The notes below the pieces were generated by a model. That model was not told the DNA's origin, searched no databases, and was given only the letters and a program-made list of their open reading frames with translations. This document shows, one piece after another, positions 23,840 to 33,842 of a DNA stretch of 64,000 bases (the stretch's first letter is position 1; each line of letters starts with the position of its first letter). The stretch is taken from assembly GCA_003255025.1 (NCBI GenBank), contig QANY01007347.1, positions 434,001-498,000 of the forward strand, given 5' to 3'. This stretch comes from Datisca glomerata. Taxonomy: Eukaryota; Streptophyta; Magnoliopsida; Cucurbitales; Datiscaceae. The position numbers and the translations under genes were made by a program.

Positions 23840-24060
23840 TGGTGATGACGAGGTTGTGACGATGATGGGAAGTGGCGACGATTGAGAGAGGCTAGGGCTG
23901 GGATGTTGTAGTGACGATGGCTGTGGCGATGAAGGCCGGTGGCGACGATCGAGAGAGGCTAGGGCACTTGGAGGCTGCAGTGATGGGGCTATAGTGACAA
24001 TAAGCGATGGCGATCGATGGGCAGTGGTGACGATCAAGAGAGGTAGGGCACTCGACTGCT
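23840..24060 (+). repeat. GC-rich imperfect repeat inside CACTA element 1
   Basis: A unit GTGGCGACGATCGAGAGAGG followed by CTAGGGC occurs at about 23870, 23940 and 24020, spaced 70-80 bases. It stands out because the surrounding DNA is strongly AT-rich. The open frames across it on both strands are repeat-driven and not convincing as genes. Confidence 0.55.
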
Positions 24061-24234
24061 CAGTCTACCTATCTCTCTATCTAAATATAAAAGCAAAAGA
24101 GAAAAGTGTAAAATTTAAGTAACTGGCTCACGACACAATTTGTCGTGGTTGTATTTATTTCACAAGAGAAAATAGTAAACCCTCTCGTTAAATCTTATAG
24201 AATCACATATTTATTGTAGTACCTCTAGATAATA

Positions 24235-24810
24235 TTCAATTTATCTTGCTCCTCCTGCTAGACGACTCATTATAGGGAGTAAGACAATTATTTCTCTCAC
24301 CTCTTCATGATAGTCCAGCTGCATGAACTCTAAGGGGGTGTATTGTTCCATGTAACCTGCCACTAGTGCCTCAACTTTATAATACTTCAAACATAAGTTG
24401 TAAGTTGAGATGTTGCATGATCAAGATTAAGTTCACGACAAGTGCATGTTTTTATGCAAGTTGACAATCATTTGTCTATCCCTAATATTTACACGAAACT
24501 CGTGAATATCTGAAGTAGTCACTGTAAGTCTATGGGAACTATCATGCTTCTTTCAAAGCTCTTTGCCGCATAACTTTTTCATTGTGGGTTCAACTCACAA
24601 GTAGCAGTCCGTCGATGTTGATACTCTCACCATTACAACATATCAGACACATGCTCTAGCATCCTTTAATATATTATTCATACATTAGGCATTATTCGTA
24701 ATCATTATGTTGTAGAGTCTACCGTCAGTTGTCCAAGATAAACAGTTGACATTCTCAATATTCCAAACATTTGCTGCATGAGGGTAGAAAAAGAAAGCGT
24801 GGATATATAG
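24235..24810 (-). pseudogene. Mutator-like (MULE) transposase C-terminal remnant
   Basis: Minus-strand reading gives TTDGRLYNIMITNNA and NNILKDARA, matching the conserved IMTTN-AE--N--LK-AR block of MULE transposases. Further on are SDIHEFRVNIRDRQMIV, LDHATSQLTTYV and LKYYKVEALVAGY, ending in VREIIVLLP. These correspond to the region around the SWIM zinc finger. Several stops and frameshifts are present and the catalytic DDE part is not recognisable. It starts just 14 bases beyond the CACTA element. Confidence 0.6.
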
Positions 24811-25750
24811 CACAAAATAATCATGCTCTCTTCGATGCTTTTTTTTCTTTTTTGGGTTCTATGATAGTGAAAATCTCTGTTGTACTATTCCAATTCTTGC
24901 TGCTACCAACAAAATTTATGGCTGAATATATAACTTCTTGAAATAGGTGAGATAAAGCCAAAATCAAGTACGTGGGAAAATATGCTCTCTTAAATAGCAT
25001 GCAAACATGTTTATTATAGTTTTAGAATGAGAAAACCACCACATAGACAACAAGTCAAATTGAATTGTTTCTTTAATTCTGTGACAGTACCTTGATCATC
25101 CATTGATTGCAAGCTCTCTTGTTTTTTAGGGTTATCTGTCTTCCGAAACCTTTTCTTTGCAAATTGTCCGAGTCCTATTATTTGTGGATAAAAATTAAGG
25201 TTTGATGATAAGGATTAATACAACTTGTTCGCAGGAAAATATTTGTGTTAGGAGTTTGATGTATCGGAAGCCTAAAAAAAACCTAATAATATCAAACACT
25301 ATTGAATCACGCACGGTTACCAGTAATTTAATTTTCTAAAAACTGTTGAATTTTGAGATTACCAGGATTTATGCATCAATTTCGATAAATCATGAAATAC
25401 CAAAAATTGGAATTATAGAGAGAACACGTCTCAAACAAATATCATAAGCTGCCATATAAAACCTAAACAAAAAGTATTTAAACTGGCTCGGAAAACCCTA
25501 AACATAAAATAAAGGTAAAATTACGAAAATATCTAAAACTTCTGAAAATAGTTTTTAGGCCTCTGAAAGTGCTTAGAACGAGCTTATTTGAGCCTAAAAC
25601 TGGGTTGTAACAAGTAAATCCAATTATAAACATAGATCTCTGAACAAATTTCAATTTGATATCTTACAAACCCTGTGAGTCAATCCGAATCAAAAGTTAT
25701 GATCTCCGGAAGGTAGACTGCGCGTGCGATGATCCATTCATTCCAAAAAC
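24811..25750. other. Intergenic, nothing recognised
   Basis: Possibly more decayed MULE sequence on the minus strand, but no motif could be placed. No gene seen. Confidence 0.4.
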
Positions 25751-25755
25751 TCCAA

Positions 25756-26012
25756 CACTACACCATCGGCATCAGATTTGAATCAAAGAGGTTATCTGTA
25801 CAATTGATTTGTGTAGAGACATTGTTTTTGCAAACAAATATTTGATTAACGATCTGTACAATTTGTTGTGGGCTTGTTAAGATAGTGCATTTTAATTTGG
25901 CTTTGCATAATATGTACAATAGTACTTTTTTAATTTAGCCTTGTTAAAATAGTGCATTTACTACAAATTCTCTCTACTAAAGTATTATACTAGACTTATT
26001 TTCAATGTAGTG
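25756..26012. mobile_element. Possible CACTA-derived MITE
   Basis: The right end, read inward from 26012, is CACTACATTGAAAATAAGTC. This is close to the right terminus of the 53219-60645 CACTA element (CACTACAAGAAAATAAGTC). A left CACTACA lies at 25756, giving a candidate of 257 bases. Inside, GTACAAT and ATAGTGCATT motifs repeat. Flanking triplets (CAA and AGG) do not match, so the left end may be wrong. Confidence 0.35.
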
Positions 26013-26227
26013 AGGTCTTTGATCAGAAACAACGTCACAATGCATTCGATGTTTTGGCACTTCTTTGACCGCTTTTTCTTTCTTTGCCTTAATAATGGGG
26101 TTGTGAATACTAGTAGCCCTTACGTTATCATCAATTCTGTTTGCCCTCAAAGTTTCTATTCAACACACACGTGGCTTTCACGTGAACATTGACTAAATGT
26201 TAGTTAATGACTCATGAATGTGCCAAG

Positions 26228-27002
26228 TGTTAACATCTCATGAATGTGTCAGGTGCCAACATATCACGACAATCATATGTCCAACTATGTAAAGCTCAAA
26301 ATTATACCGTCATCCCTAGAAGCATGCAAGTGACAACTCAACAACTGTGAGAAAAAGATGATCGTGGAAAACCATGAAAGTGGGAGAAAGAAGTTATTAG
26401 CGGAGGTTGAAATAGAATGTGGGTATTTTGTAGTTGCATATTCGTTGGCAAAAGACAGTCTGCAAACATTGGTTTTGGGGATCAACACCTATAAATATCA
26501 GATGCGGTCTGGAAGAAAAAGCAAGCACACACTTCGGAACAAACTTGAAAAATCAGAAATTGCACACTACAATTCTCTATCGAAGGAGTGGATTAACTTT
26601 TGGCAAAGTACACACTTCGGAACAAACTTGAAAAATCAGAAATTACACCTTGCATATTATCTATCGAAGGAGTGGATTAACTTAGTTAGGAATATTGTAC
26701 ATAAGGGCGAGGTAATCACATGAGTGTTGTAAAGTTAGCTTGATTACTTGTCACATTAGGATCATCTATGTCATTGTACTTACAGGTTCATTCCAACCTT
26801 TCATCCATCTTCATGCCATCATCCGTAAACGTTTAAGATTTTTTAGCCTACTTGTACTTTGTTTCGATTACTACATGTTAATCTAATTGTATATATGTTT
26901 TTCACTATGTGTTGTTATTTTCTATTCATTCACAAGTCTTAAGCATTAAAGAACCCCTTCATTAATTTTTCTAGTGAAAATCATACTCGGACGTCTCCAG
27001 CA
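26228..27002 (+). repeat. LTR-like sequence of an unassigned retrotransposon
   Basis: The block has a TATA-type motif CTATAAATA at 26489-26497 in a context typical of plant LTR promoters, preceded by ATGAATGTGCCAAGTGTTAAC-type short repeats. A TG start at 26228 and a CA end near 27001 are plausible but not proven. No PBS was recognised to the right. The partner LTR was not found in the window. Confidence 0.35.
26528..26687 (+). repeat. Tandem duplication, period 83 bases
   Basis: The segment starting CACACTTCGGAACAAACTTG at 26528 recurs at 26611 with few changes, including AAAAATCAGAAATT and TCTATCGAAGGAGTGG. It lies just downstream of the TATA-like motif of the LTR-like block. Confidence 0.8.
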
Positions 27003-27659
27003 CACTTCAAGGTGAAATAAAATGTATAAAGAAAGACTAGTTGTCACACTTCAAAATCCGATCGAAGGAAATTTGTAAAATCTTAGAGGTCATATTTTTT
27101 TTCAAAAAAATTTAAGTACAAATAATTGTTTATTGATCTTTAGAAAACACTAAAAAATTTACTTGATTTATAACAAATACAAAAGAGACATCATTTGATG
27201 CCCAATATTTCACTAACACTTCAATATTAAAAAGCTTAAAAAATTATTTCAATATTTTCAAAAGAACATTTATTGACTCTCGTGTTTCTAGAGACTATAG
27301 ACATTTTCAACAACAAATTCTTTGTCCCTATTATTATCGTCTGAAATTTTATTATGGAAAATGAGTGAGTATAAAAGACCAAGGTACTCAACTAACACTA
27401 AAATCTTTTTATACTATCAGAGGATTCATAGGAGGTACAGTAGAACATAGACGGGCTCCTTCTAAGGGAGAAATAAACTTCAATGACGATTTGGTTCATC
27501 TCACACGTGCACATCATGTGCATTACGTTGCTTCTGTTATGTAGACTTATATATAACTATTGAGAATGAGTATAAGCATGCTCGTATTATGAATTGTCAA
27601 ATCTCTTGGAAAACATACTCTAACGTAGAAACGGTAAGAAATCTTTTAGGTGTTCACCG

Positions 27660-28620
27660 AAGAATTGGGAAGCTAAAGTTGCAGCGATCCAAGAGGCCAA
27701 AAATCTGAACAATCTGCCTCTTGAAGAACTTAATTGATCGTTGATGTCATATGAGATGAGACTTAAAGAAAATGAAGAAGAAGAAATGCCAAAGAAGAAG
27801 AGTATAGCTCTAAAATCAACTTTACATCAATCTGACAATGAAAAAGGAGACTATGACGAAGAAGATGATATAGATCTCCTTACAAGACATTTAAAAGATT
27901 TCTAAATAGACGAACGAGTACTTCAAGAAAGGATGACAAGAAAGTATCATGTGGAGTACTCACATGCTATGAATGTAAGAAAGTTGGACGTATCAAGGCC
28001 GATTGTCCAAACTTAGCCAACACTCCAAAGAAATTCAAACAAAGAGCATTCAAAACAACTTGGGATGAGATCGGTGAAAGTGACATGAAAAAAGATGAAG
28101 TGGAAATAGCAAAAATGTGTTGCATGGCTTTGGAAGATGAGGTAAGTTCTTCTAAACCAACTTTAAATAGTAAGCCTAGCTACGCTAATCTTGAATTAGC
28201 TTTTGAAGAACTTTTGGAGAATTTGAAAAACTACAAATGAAAAACAAAATTATGAAAAATGGATTTACAAAACTCCAAGAAGAAAATGAATCTTTGAAAA
28301 ATGAAAATTTAAAAATCAAAGCTACTCTCATGTGATAAATAAAAATCTTTCAAAAGAGAGAAAAAGATTTAAACACGGCACTTCAAAAGTTTATAAATGA
28401 GAGTAATAATTTGAACAAGTTCCTTGGAAATCAAAGGTATGCCTCTGACAAAATAGGATTAGGGTATACCTCTTTTCAAAATCAATAAAATAAAAATACC
28501 TTTGTAAAATCCAAACAATCTAAGACTCACACACATCCACCTTGCATAGTTTGTCATTATTGTGGGATTAGAGGGCATAAAAGTCCATCATGCTTTCGTA
28601 AAAGTCAAAACATGTGGACT
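27660..28620 (+). pseudogene. Sirevirus-like gag (UBN2-type) with two zinc knuckles
   Basis: The reading begins WEAKVAAIQEAKNLNNLPLE and MSYEMRLKENEE, typical of the end of the UBN2 gag domain, followed by an acidic Lys-rich stretch. A first knuckle, CYECKKVGRIKADC, has Arg in place of the conserved His. A coiled-coil-like Glu/Lys/Asn-rich segment follows at about 28180-28400. A second, intact knuckle, CHYCGIRGHKSPSC, lies at about 28552. Frames shift several times. Confidence 0.75.
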
Positions 28621-28689
28621 CCACTTTACACTAACCATCAATGATCCAAAAAGATTTGCGTATCAAAAATCAATTTTTAAACTTATGTG

Positions 28690-29275
28690 TTGTAGGTACC
28701 ACCTAAAAAAGATGATAAATGGTACATCAATAGTGGATGCTCAAGACACATGATCAGTGACGAGGTAAAGCTTATCAAATTTAGTCAAAAGAAAGGACAC
28801 GTCACTTTTGGAGATAACAAGAAAGGAACAGTCACTGGTATTAGGTCTGTAAGTAATGATTCTTCCACCACTATAAATAAGAATTTATTAGTAGATGAGT
28901 TGAAACATAACTTACTTAGTATTAGTCAATTTTGTGATAAAAATTATAGAGTTGTTTTGGAAATAATTTTTTTACCTTATTATTGACAAAGAAACCAATA
29001 AAAATTTATTTATTGGACAAATGGATCAAAATGTCTACACCAAAAACTTAAGAGATTTTGAAAACCATTGTAAAAGCGTTTTCTTGTATTTGAAAATGAT
29101 AGTTGGCTATGACATCAAAGACTTGAGCATGCTAGTATGGACTTATGTTCAAAACTTTCAACAAATGATATTGTTAAAGGTCTTCCAAAAATTATTTTTG
29201 AAAAAAATAAAATTTGTGATGCATGTCAAATTGGTAAAAAAGTCAAAAGTTCTTTCAAATAAAAATATGTAGTGT
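28690..29275 (+). pseudogene. Copia protease and GAG-pre-integrase remnant
   Basis: The frame reads a degraded protease start near INSGCSRHM (usual D-S/T-G replaced by N-S-G), then KKGHVTFGDNKKGTV and LKHNLLSISQFCDKNYRVV, the standard copia protease C-terminus. Further on, after frameshifts, come GHASMDL-like and KICDACQIGK residues, the GAG-pre-integrase zinc-binding region. The altered Asp alone would inactivate the protease. Confidence 0.75.
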
Positions 29276-29871
29276 TAACTACTAGACCTATGCAATTACT
29301 TCACATAGACTTATTTGATCCTTTCAAAACTTCAAGCCTTAGAGGCACACACTACGCATTTATCATAGTCGACGATTTTTCAAGATCCACTTGGGTAATG
29401 TTTCTAAAAAATAAAGATGAATCTCTTAAAGAATATATAAAATGTAGCAAACATATTCAAAATGAAATATGTTTCATGATTTCAAAAATTAGAAGTGATC
29501 ATGATAGCGAGTTTCAAAATAAAGAATTTGAAGATTTTTGCAACAAACATGGTATTTCTGACGAATTTTCTACTTTTATAACCCCTCAACAAAATGGTGT
29601 TGTTGAGAGGAAAATTTGATCCATACAAGAAAGGAAAAGAACGATAGTAAATGAGCATGGCTTGCCCACTTATTTTTGGGCAGAAGTTGTAAACACATCT
29701 TGCTACATTATAAATCATGTTTACATCTGTCCTTTGTTAAACAAAATACCTTATGAACTTTTCAATGAAAAAATCTCAAATATTTCTTATTTTAAACTAT
29801 TTGGATGCAAATGTTTTATTTTAAGTAGTAAAGACAATCTTGGTAAATTTGATTCAAAATCTGATATATGA
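29272..29871 (+). pseudogene. Copia integrase core
   Basis: LLHIDLFDPFKTSSLRGTHY and IIVDDFSRSTWV mark the start of the rve core, SKIRSDHDSEFQNKEF the second acidic motif, and TPQQNGVVERKI the glutamate motif. A TGA at about 29618 interrupts it. It continues with LPTYFWAEVVNTSCYIIN and YELFNEK, then FKLFGCKCFI. Confidence 0.85.
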
Positions 29872-30059
29872 ATCTTCTGAGGATATTCCATTACTAGTAA
29901 AGCATATAAAGTATATAATAAAAGAACTCAAGTAATGGAAGAATCTATGCATATAGCTTTTTATGAATCTAGATATTTAATGCTTCTCTTGATCAAGTTG
30001 ATGAAACTACTAGAAGCATAGAAGAATTAGATATCATTCATTGAGATACCAAAAGAGGT

Positions 30060-31020
30060 GGTTGTAGAAGAGCAAAATCAGCTTTCAAAAGATTGGACAT
30101 GCATGAAAGATCATCCTCAAGAGCTTGTCGTAAGAGACATTACAAAGAGAGTAACCACTAGAACATCACTTCATAGTATGGGTAATGTTGCTTTTATCTC
30201 TCAGTTAGAACCTAAAAAAATTTTAGATGTTGAAAAAGATTAATATTGGATAATTTCCATGCAAGAGGAACTAAATCAATTTGAAATAAATGAGGTATGG
30301 GAACTCGTTCCTAGACCAATAAATAAAACTGTAATAGATACAAAATGTGTATTTAGAAATAAATTAGACGACAATGGAATAGTAACTAGAAATAAAGTTA
30401 GACTAGTAGCTCTAAGATATGATCAACAAGAAGGGATAGATTTCGATGAAACTTTTACTCATGTTGCTAGACTAGAATCAATTCAAACGCTCTTATGCTT
30501 TGCATGTTTTAAAAAATTTATTTTATATCAAATGGATGTCAAGAGTGTCTTTTTAAATAGATACATAATGGAGGAAGTTTTTGTAGAACAACCTCCTAAT
30601 TTTCAAAGCTTCACGTGTATAAACTTAAAAAGGCTATCTAGGCTTAAAGCAAGCTCCTAGAGCTTGGTATGAAAGACTAAGTAAATTTCTTATTGATGAT
30701 GGTTTTAGCATTGATAAAGTAGACAACACTCTTTTTATAAAATTAAAAGGAAAATATATCTTGATTGTTAAAATTTATGTATGATATTATTTTTGTTCTA
30801 CTATCGATCATCTATGCAATAATTTTGGTAACAGAATGAGAAAGGAATTTGAGACGAGTATGATGACAGAACTGTACTTCTTTCTCGAACTTCAAATAAA
30901 GCAAATGAACGATGATATCTTTATAAGTCAAGAGAAGTACACCAAGGACTTACTTAAGAAATTTGGAATGGAGTAGGTAAAGTCAAGCAATACGCCCATG
31001 TACTACCATAAAGCTTAATA
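30060..31020 (+). pseudogene. Copia reverse transcriptase
   Basis: The frame 30259-30660 reads MQEELNQFEINEVWELVP, VFRNKLDDNGIV, QEGIDFDETFTHVARLESI and YQMDVKSVFLNR. After a frameshift at about 30645, GLKQAPRAWYERL follows. The Y-x-D-D region near 30780 is disrupted by a stop. KYTKDLLKKFGM near 30945 precedes another stop. Several indels are present. Confidence 0.85.
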
Positions 31021-31700
31021 AGGACGAGAAAGGTAAAAACATTGACATTATAAAATATCGAGACATGATTGGCTCCTTACTTTGCTCAACTCCAAGTAGA
31101 CCTGATATTTTGTTTAGTGTTTGTTTTTTGCACATTTTCAAACTTGTCCTAAAGAGTCACATCTGCATGCCATTAAAAGAATTTTTAAATATCTGCGTGG
31201 GACTACCAAATTTGGTCCCTAGTATCTAAATGTGATTCTTTTAAGCTAGTTGATTACTCTGATTTCGATCTTACCAGAAGCTTAACCGATAGAAAGAGCA
31301 CAAGTGGCACATGTCAATTCTTTTGGCACTCACTTATCTCTTGGTTTAGCAAGAAGCAATATTCGGTAGCCTTATCCACTGCTGAAGCTGAATATATTTC
31401 GGCCGGCACCTGTTGTGCTAAATCTTATGGATGAAACAAACTTTAAGTGATTTTGGCTTATATTTTAAAAATATTCAGATTCGTTATTAAACCGTTAGAG
31501 TCTCACGCACAAAACATATAGACCTTAGACATCATTTTTTTCATGAACATGTGTAAAAAGGAGATATATCACTTGAGTTTGTCGACACATTAAATCAACT
31601 TGCTGATATTTTTACAAAACCATTAAGCATTGAAAGTTTTTGTAAAAATAGATATGCTTTAGAAATTTTAAACATTGAATTGTATTATTTAAATTTATTT
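31020..31700 (+). pseudogene. Copia RNase H and pol C-terminus
   Basis: Reading in shifting frames gives IKYRDMIGSLL, LVDYSDFDLTRS, RKSTSGTCQFF and LSTAEAEYISA, the RNase H acidic motifs. The end is LNQLADIFTKPLSIESF. All are standard for Ty1/copia. Frames change several times between 31080 and 31560. Confidence 0.8.
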
Positions 31701-31739
31701 GCACTTATATAATTTAATGTACAATTTGCAAATGGATAC

Positions 31740-32321
31740 CAGATTATATTCATATGTGCATCAAAGAATTTGGTTGATGTGGAAAATTTTATAGGCTAAA
31801 TGTGGCATGAGAGTAAAATTGGAAAATTGCTTTTATGGCTTGGGATGAAAGTTCAAAGAGAGGAAAACTTTGGGAAAGTTTGGAATTACAGAAAACTGGT
31901 TGTTCGATCAGGTCAAACCATTCACTATTCAAACCAGTCCTACCAGTTTGGGATCGGTCGCACCGGTTGCTACAGTGACACTTGAAAACTATGCCTTGGT
32001 CTCTTTTACTCTCGCTATCTACACAACCCGCAACCTCACCGGCAATAAACTCATCTCTTCCTAGCTCCACACCAGCCTTCTCCCGCTGAAACCCACTTCC
32101 CTCCAAAACCGGAACGAACTTCTCCCACCGGTTACACACTCAACCACTCTCTCTATTTTCTAGTAGCACATCTCTGTTTGGAGTCTAAGCATAGCCATTG
32201 CCTCACTTCTTCCAGTCTTGTTCTTCACTCACATCGGCTTCACCCGCAGCCTTAAATCGGTAGCAAGCTCAGCTTTCGTCTCTCCCTCTCCCACACTAGC
32301 GCCAACTTGGTCACTTTCTTT
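31740..32321 (+). other. Leader between pol and the extra ORF, with CCGGT motifs
   Basis: This non-coding spacer follows pol. At 31890-31980 it carries ACCAGT, TCGGTCGCACCGGTTGC and related motifs, which also occur in the LTR of the same element. A C/T-rich stretch follows at 31995-32300. The minus-strand open frame across this section is not supported by any family. Confidence 0.4.
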
Positions 32322-33480
32322 CATGAGGACTATGCGACCTAACAAAAAGTGAAATCGTTCTTCAACCGACAATGTTGAAAGGTATGAAAGATTTTAAGAT
32401 GAGGATTGTAAAGCTTGATCTAATCAATATATCTCGCGAAAAAATTTATGTGGACGTCTAACAAAGTATTTTGATGTCGATGGACTCTAAACCTATGATT
32501 TACTTGCTAGAATGGGTTGGAAAAATATTTTGGATCTCCATGTTAAGATATATCCTAGGTTAGTCCATTTATTTATGCAAATTTGGCAGTTGAGCATGAT
32601 GCCTACATTGTTAAGAGCTATGTTTTCGGTACATCAATTTCTTTGGACAATGTGACATTAAGTCAAATTTTTGAAATACATTATTCTAGATTAGCTCTTT
32701 ATCATACTTCTAGTTGGCCTCAGATTGAAATTTGATCTGTTAGATATTGTTCGACTAGTATGTAATAAACCCCACCTCCAAAATATTTTTCGTCCCCTGA
32801 TTATTGACCTATCCATTGAAGCTAAAATTCTTCATCACATTATTACCTACAATTTTCTCCCTCAAGGTGTGCATAGGGATGAGGTTAAGTATTTTGACGT
32901 TTTTCTTCTGTCAAAGATTTTAAAAGGAGAAAATGTCAATATATGTTACATGATACTAAGATATATGGAAAATGTTGTTCATAACCTTCAACTCTCTCTT
33001 CCTTGTGGAATGTGGCTCACAAAAAAATTTGAGCATTTTGGAATTGATCAAAGCAAGGAGGAGTTTATTGAGCTGAAAAATAATGATATCATATCGAAAA
33101 ATTCATTATGAAAGATGCATATAGAGAAGATAAATAGAATATGGGTAAAGACACATCAAGCTTCTAATCAAGAACATGATCATCCTACCACTACTTTTCT
33201 CATACTGAGTTTACTTTGGATGAGTTGTTTGAAGAAGATCCTCCCACTGGCCAGCTCCGGTCCTCGAACCCTCCATTTACCCATCAAGGAGAATCATCCC
33301 ACACATCAGGAGCTGAATATACACGCTTGAGACTACATCAGAAAATTGATGCTCTTAATGTTTAGTATACTCAACTTCTAAATCAGCGTACTCAACTTCT
33401 AAATCAGCATACTCAACTTCTAAATGACATGTACCAGGAACATCATGATCCGTCTACTCAGCTAACGTAGTTTAATGAGA
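32322..33480 (+). pseudogene. Extra ORF in env position (plant retroelement third-ORF type)
   Basis: An ATG at 32322 opens MRTMRPNKK, followed by a degraded frame with YVDV, DLLARMGWKNIL-like, FYANLAVEHDAYIVKSYV-like and GTSISLDNVTLSQIFEI. These resemble the 'putative plant transposon protein' domain carried by several plant retrotransposons. The best-kept part, 32725-33111, reads KFDLLDIVRLVCNKPHLQ and LQLSLPCGMWLTKKFEHFG. The C-terminus has a heptad-like repeat (33368-33425). No signal peptide or transmembrane helix is evident in the readable part, so an envelope function is not supported; only the position is env-like. Many frame breaks. Confidence 0.55.
33368..33425 (+). repeat. 21-base tandem repeat, three copies, in the extra ORF
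   Basis: TACTCAACTTCTAAATCAGC plus one base repeats at 33368, 33389 and 33410. In frame it encodes seven residues, TQLLNQ plus R or H, which could extend a coiled coil. The third copy is partial. Confidence 0.85.
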
Positions 33481-33606
33481 AAATTCAACAAGAACAACAT
33501 GCTTACTACATGTCCATCATGAGTGCCTTGCATATTTTCATCTTTTCTTCATGCATATCCTTATGTATTTGCCTTGTTCATATTTTTCTTTTATTTATTT
33601 TTATTA

Positions 33607-33842
33607 GGACAAAAGGGGAGAAAGACTCATGTTTTTATAATGCATATATTCTCTCTTATCTCATTTCTATTATCATATGGTATATATTTAGGGGGAGCAA
33701 TCATATAATCATATTGCATGTATTTAGAGGGAGTAATTCAATGACATATGCTTCAGTTGATAAATTTTTACTGCTTACATGCTTATTACACTTCATTTTT
33801 TTATCTTACTTTATGGTTTGTCATCATCAAAAAGTGAGAGAT
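33607..33842 (+). promoter_or_regulatory. Multiple polypurine tracts upstream of the 3' LTR
   Basis: Four purine tracts occur in a T-rich background: AAAAGGGGAGAAAG at about 33610, AGGGGGAG at about 33690, AGAGGGAG at about 33726, and AAAAAGTGAGAGAT at 33829-33842 directly against the LTR. The last serves as plus-strand primer. Repeated polypurine tracts here are a described Sirevirus trait. Confidence 0.65.

Larger units (their letters stand above)
20192..24221. mobile_element. CACTA-type DNA transposon carrying gene fragments (non-autonomous)
   Basis: The left end reads CACTACAAGAAATAT at 20192. The right end, read inward, is TACTACAATAAATAT from 24221, so the terminal inverted repeats differ at two of 15 positions. 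Both ends are flanked by the 3-base direct repeat CCT (20189-20191 and 24222-24224), the target duplication size of the CACTA superfamily. Subterminal DNA at 20230-20480 holds repeated ACAAGG/CCTGTG motifs. No transposase was seen. The interior instead carries spliced-gene fragments on the minus strand (21667-23197) and a GC-rich repeat, so it is best called a Pack-type CACTA. Confidence 0.8.

Noticed and set aside
23753..24037. Ser/Pro-rich minus-strand frame
   Set aside because: Generated by the GC-rich repeat inside CACTA element 1, and the repeat units translate in several frames.
32322..33480. A retroviral envelope gene
   Set aside because: No signal peptide, membrane anchor or cleavage-site features could be seen; only its position is env-like.
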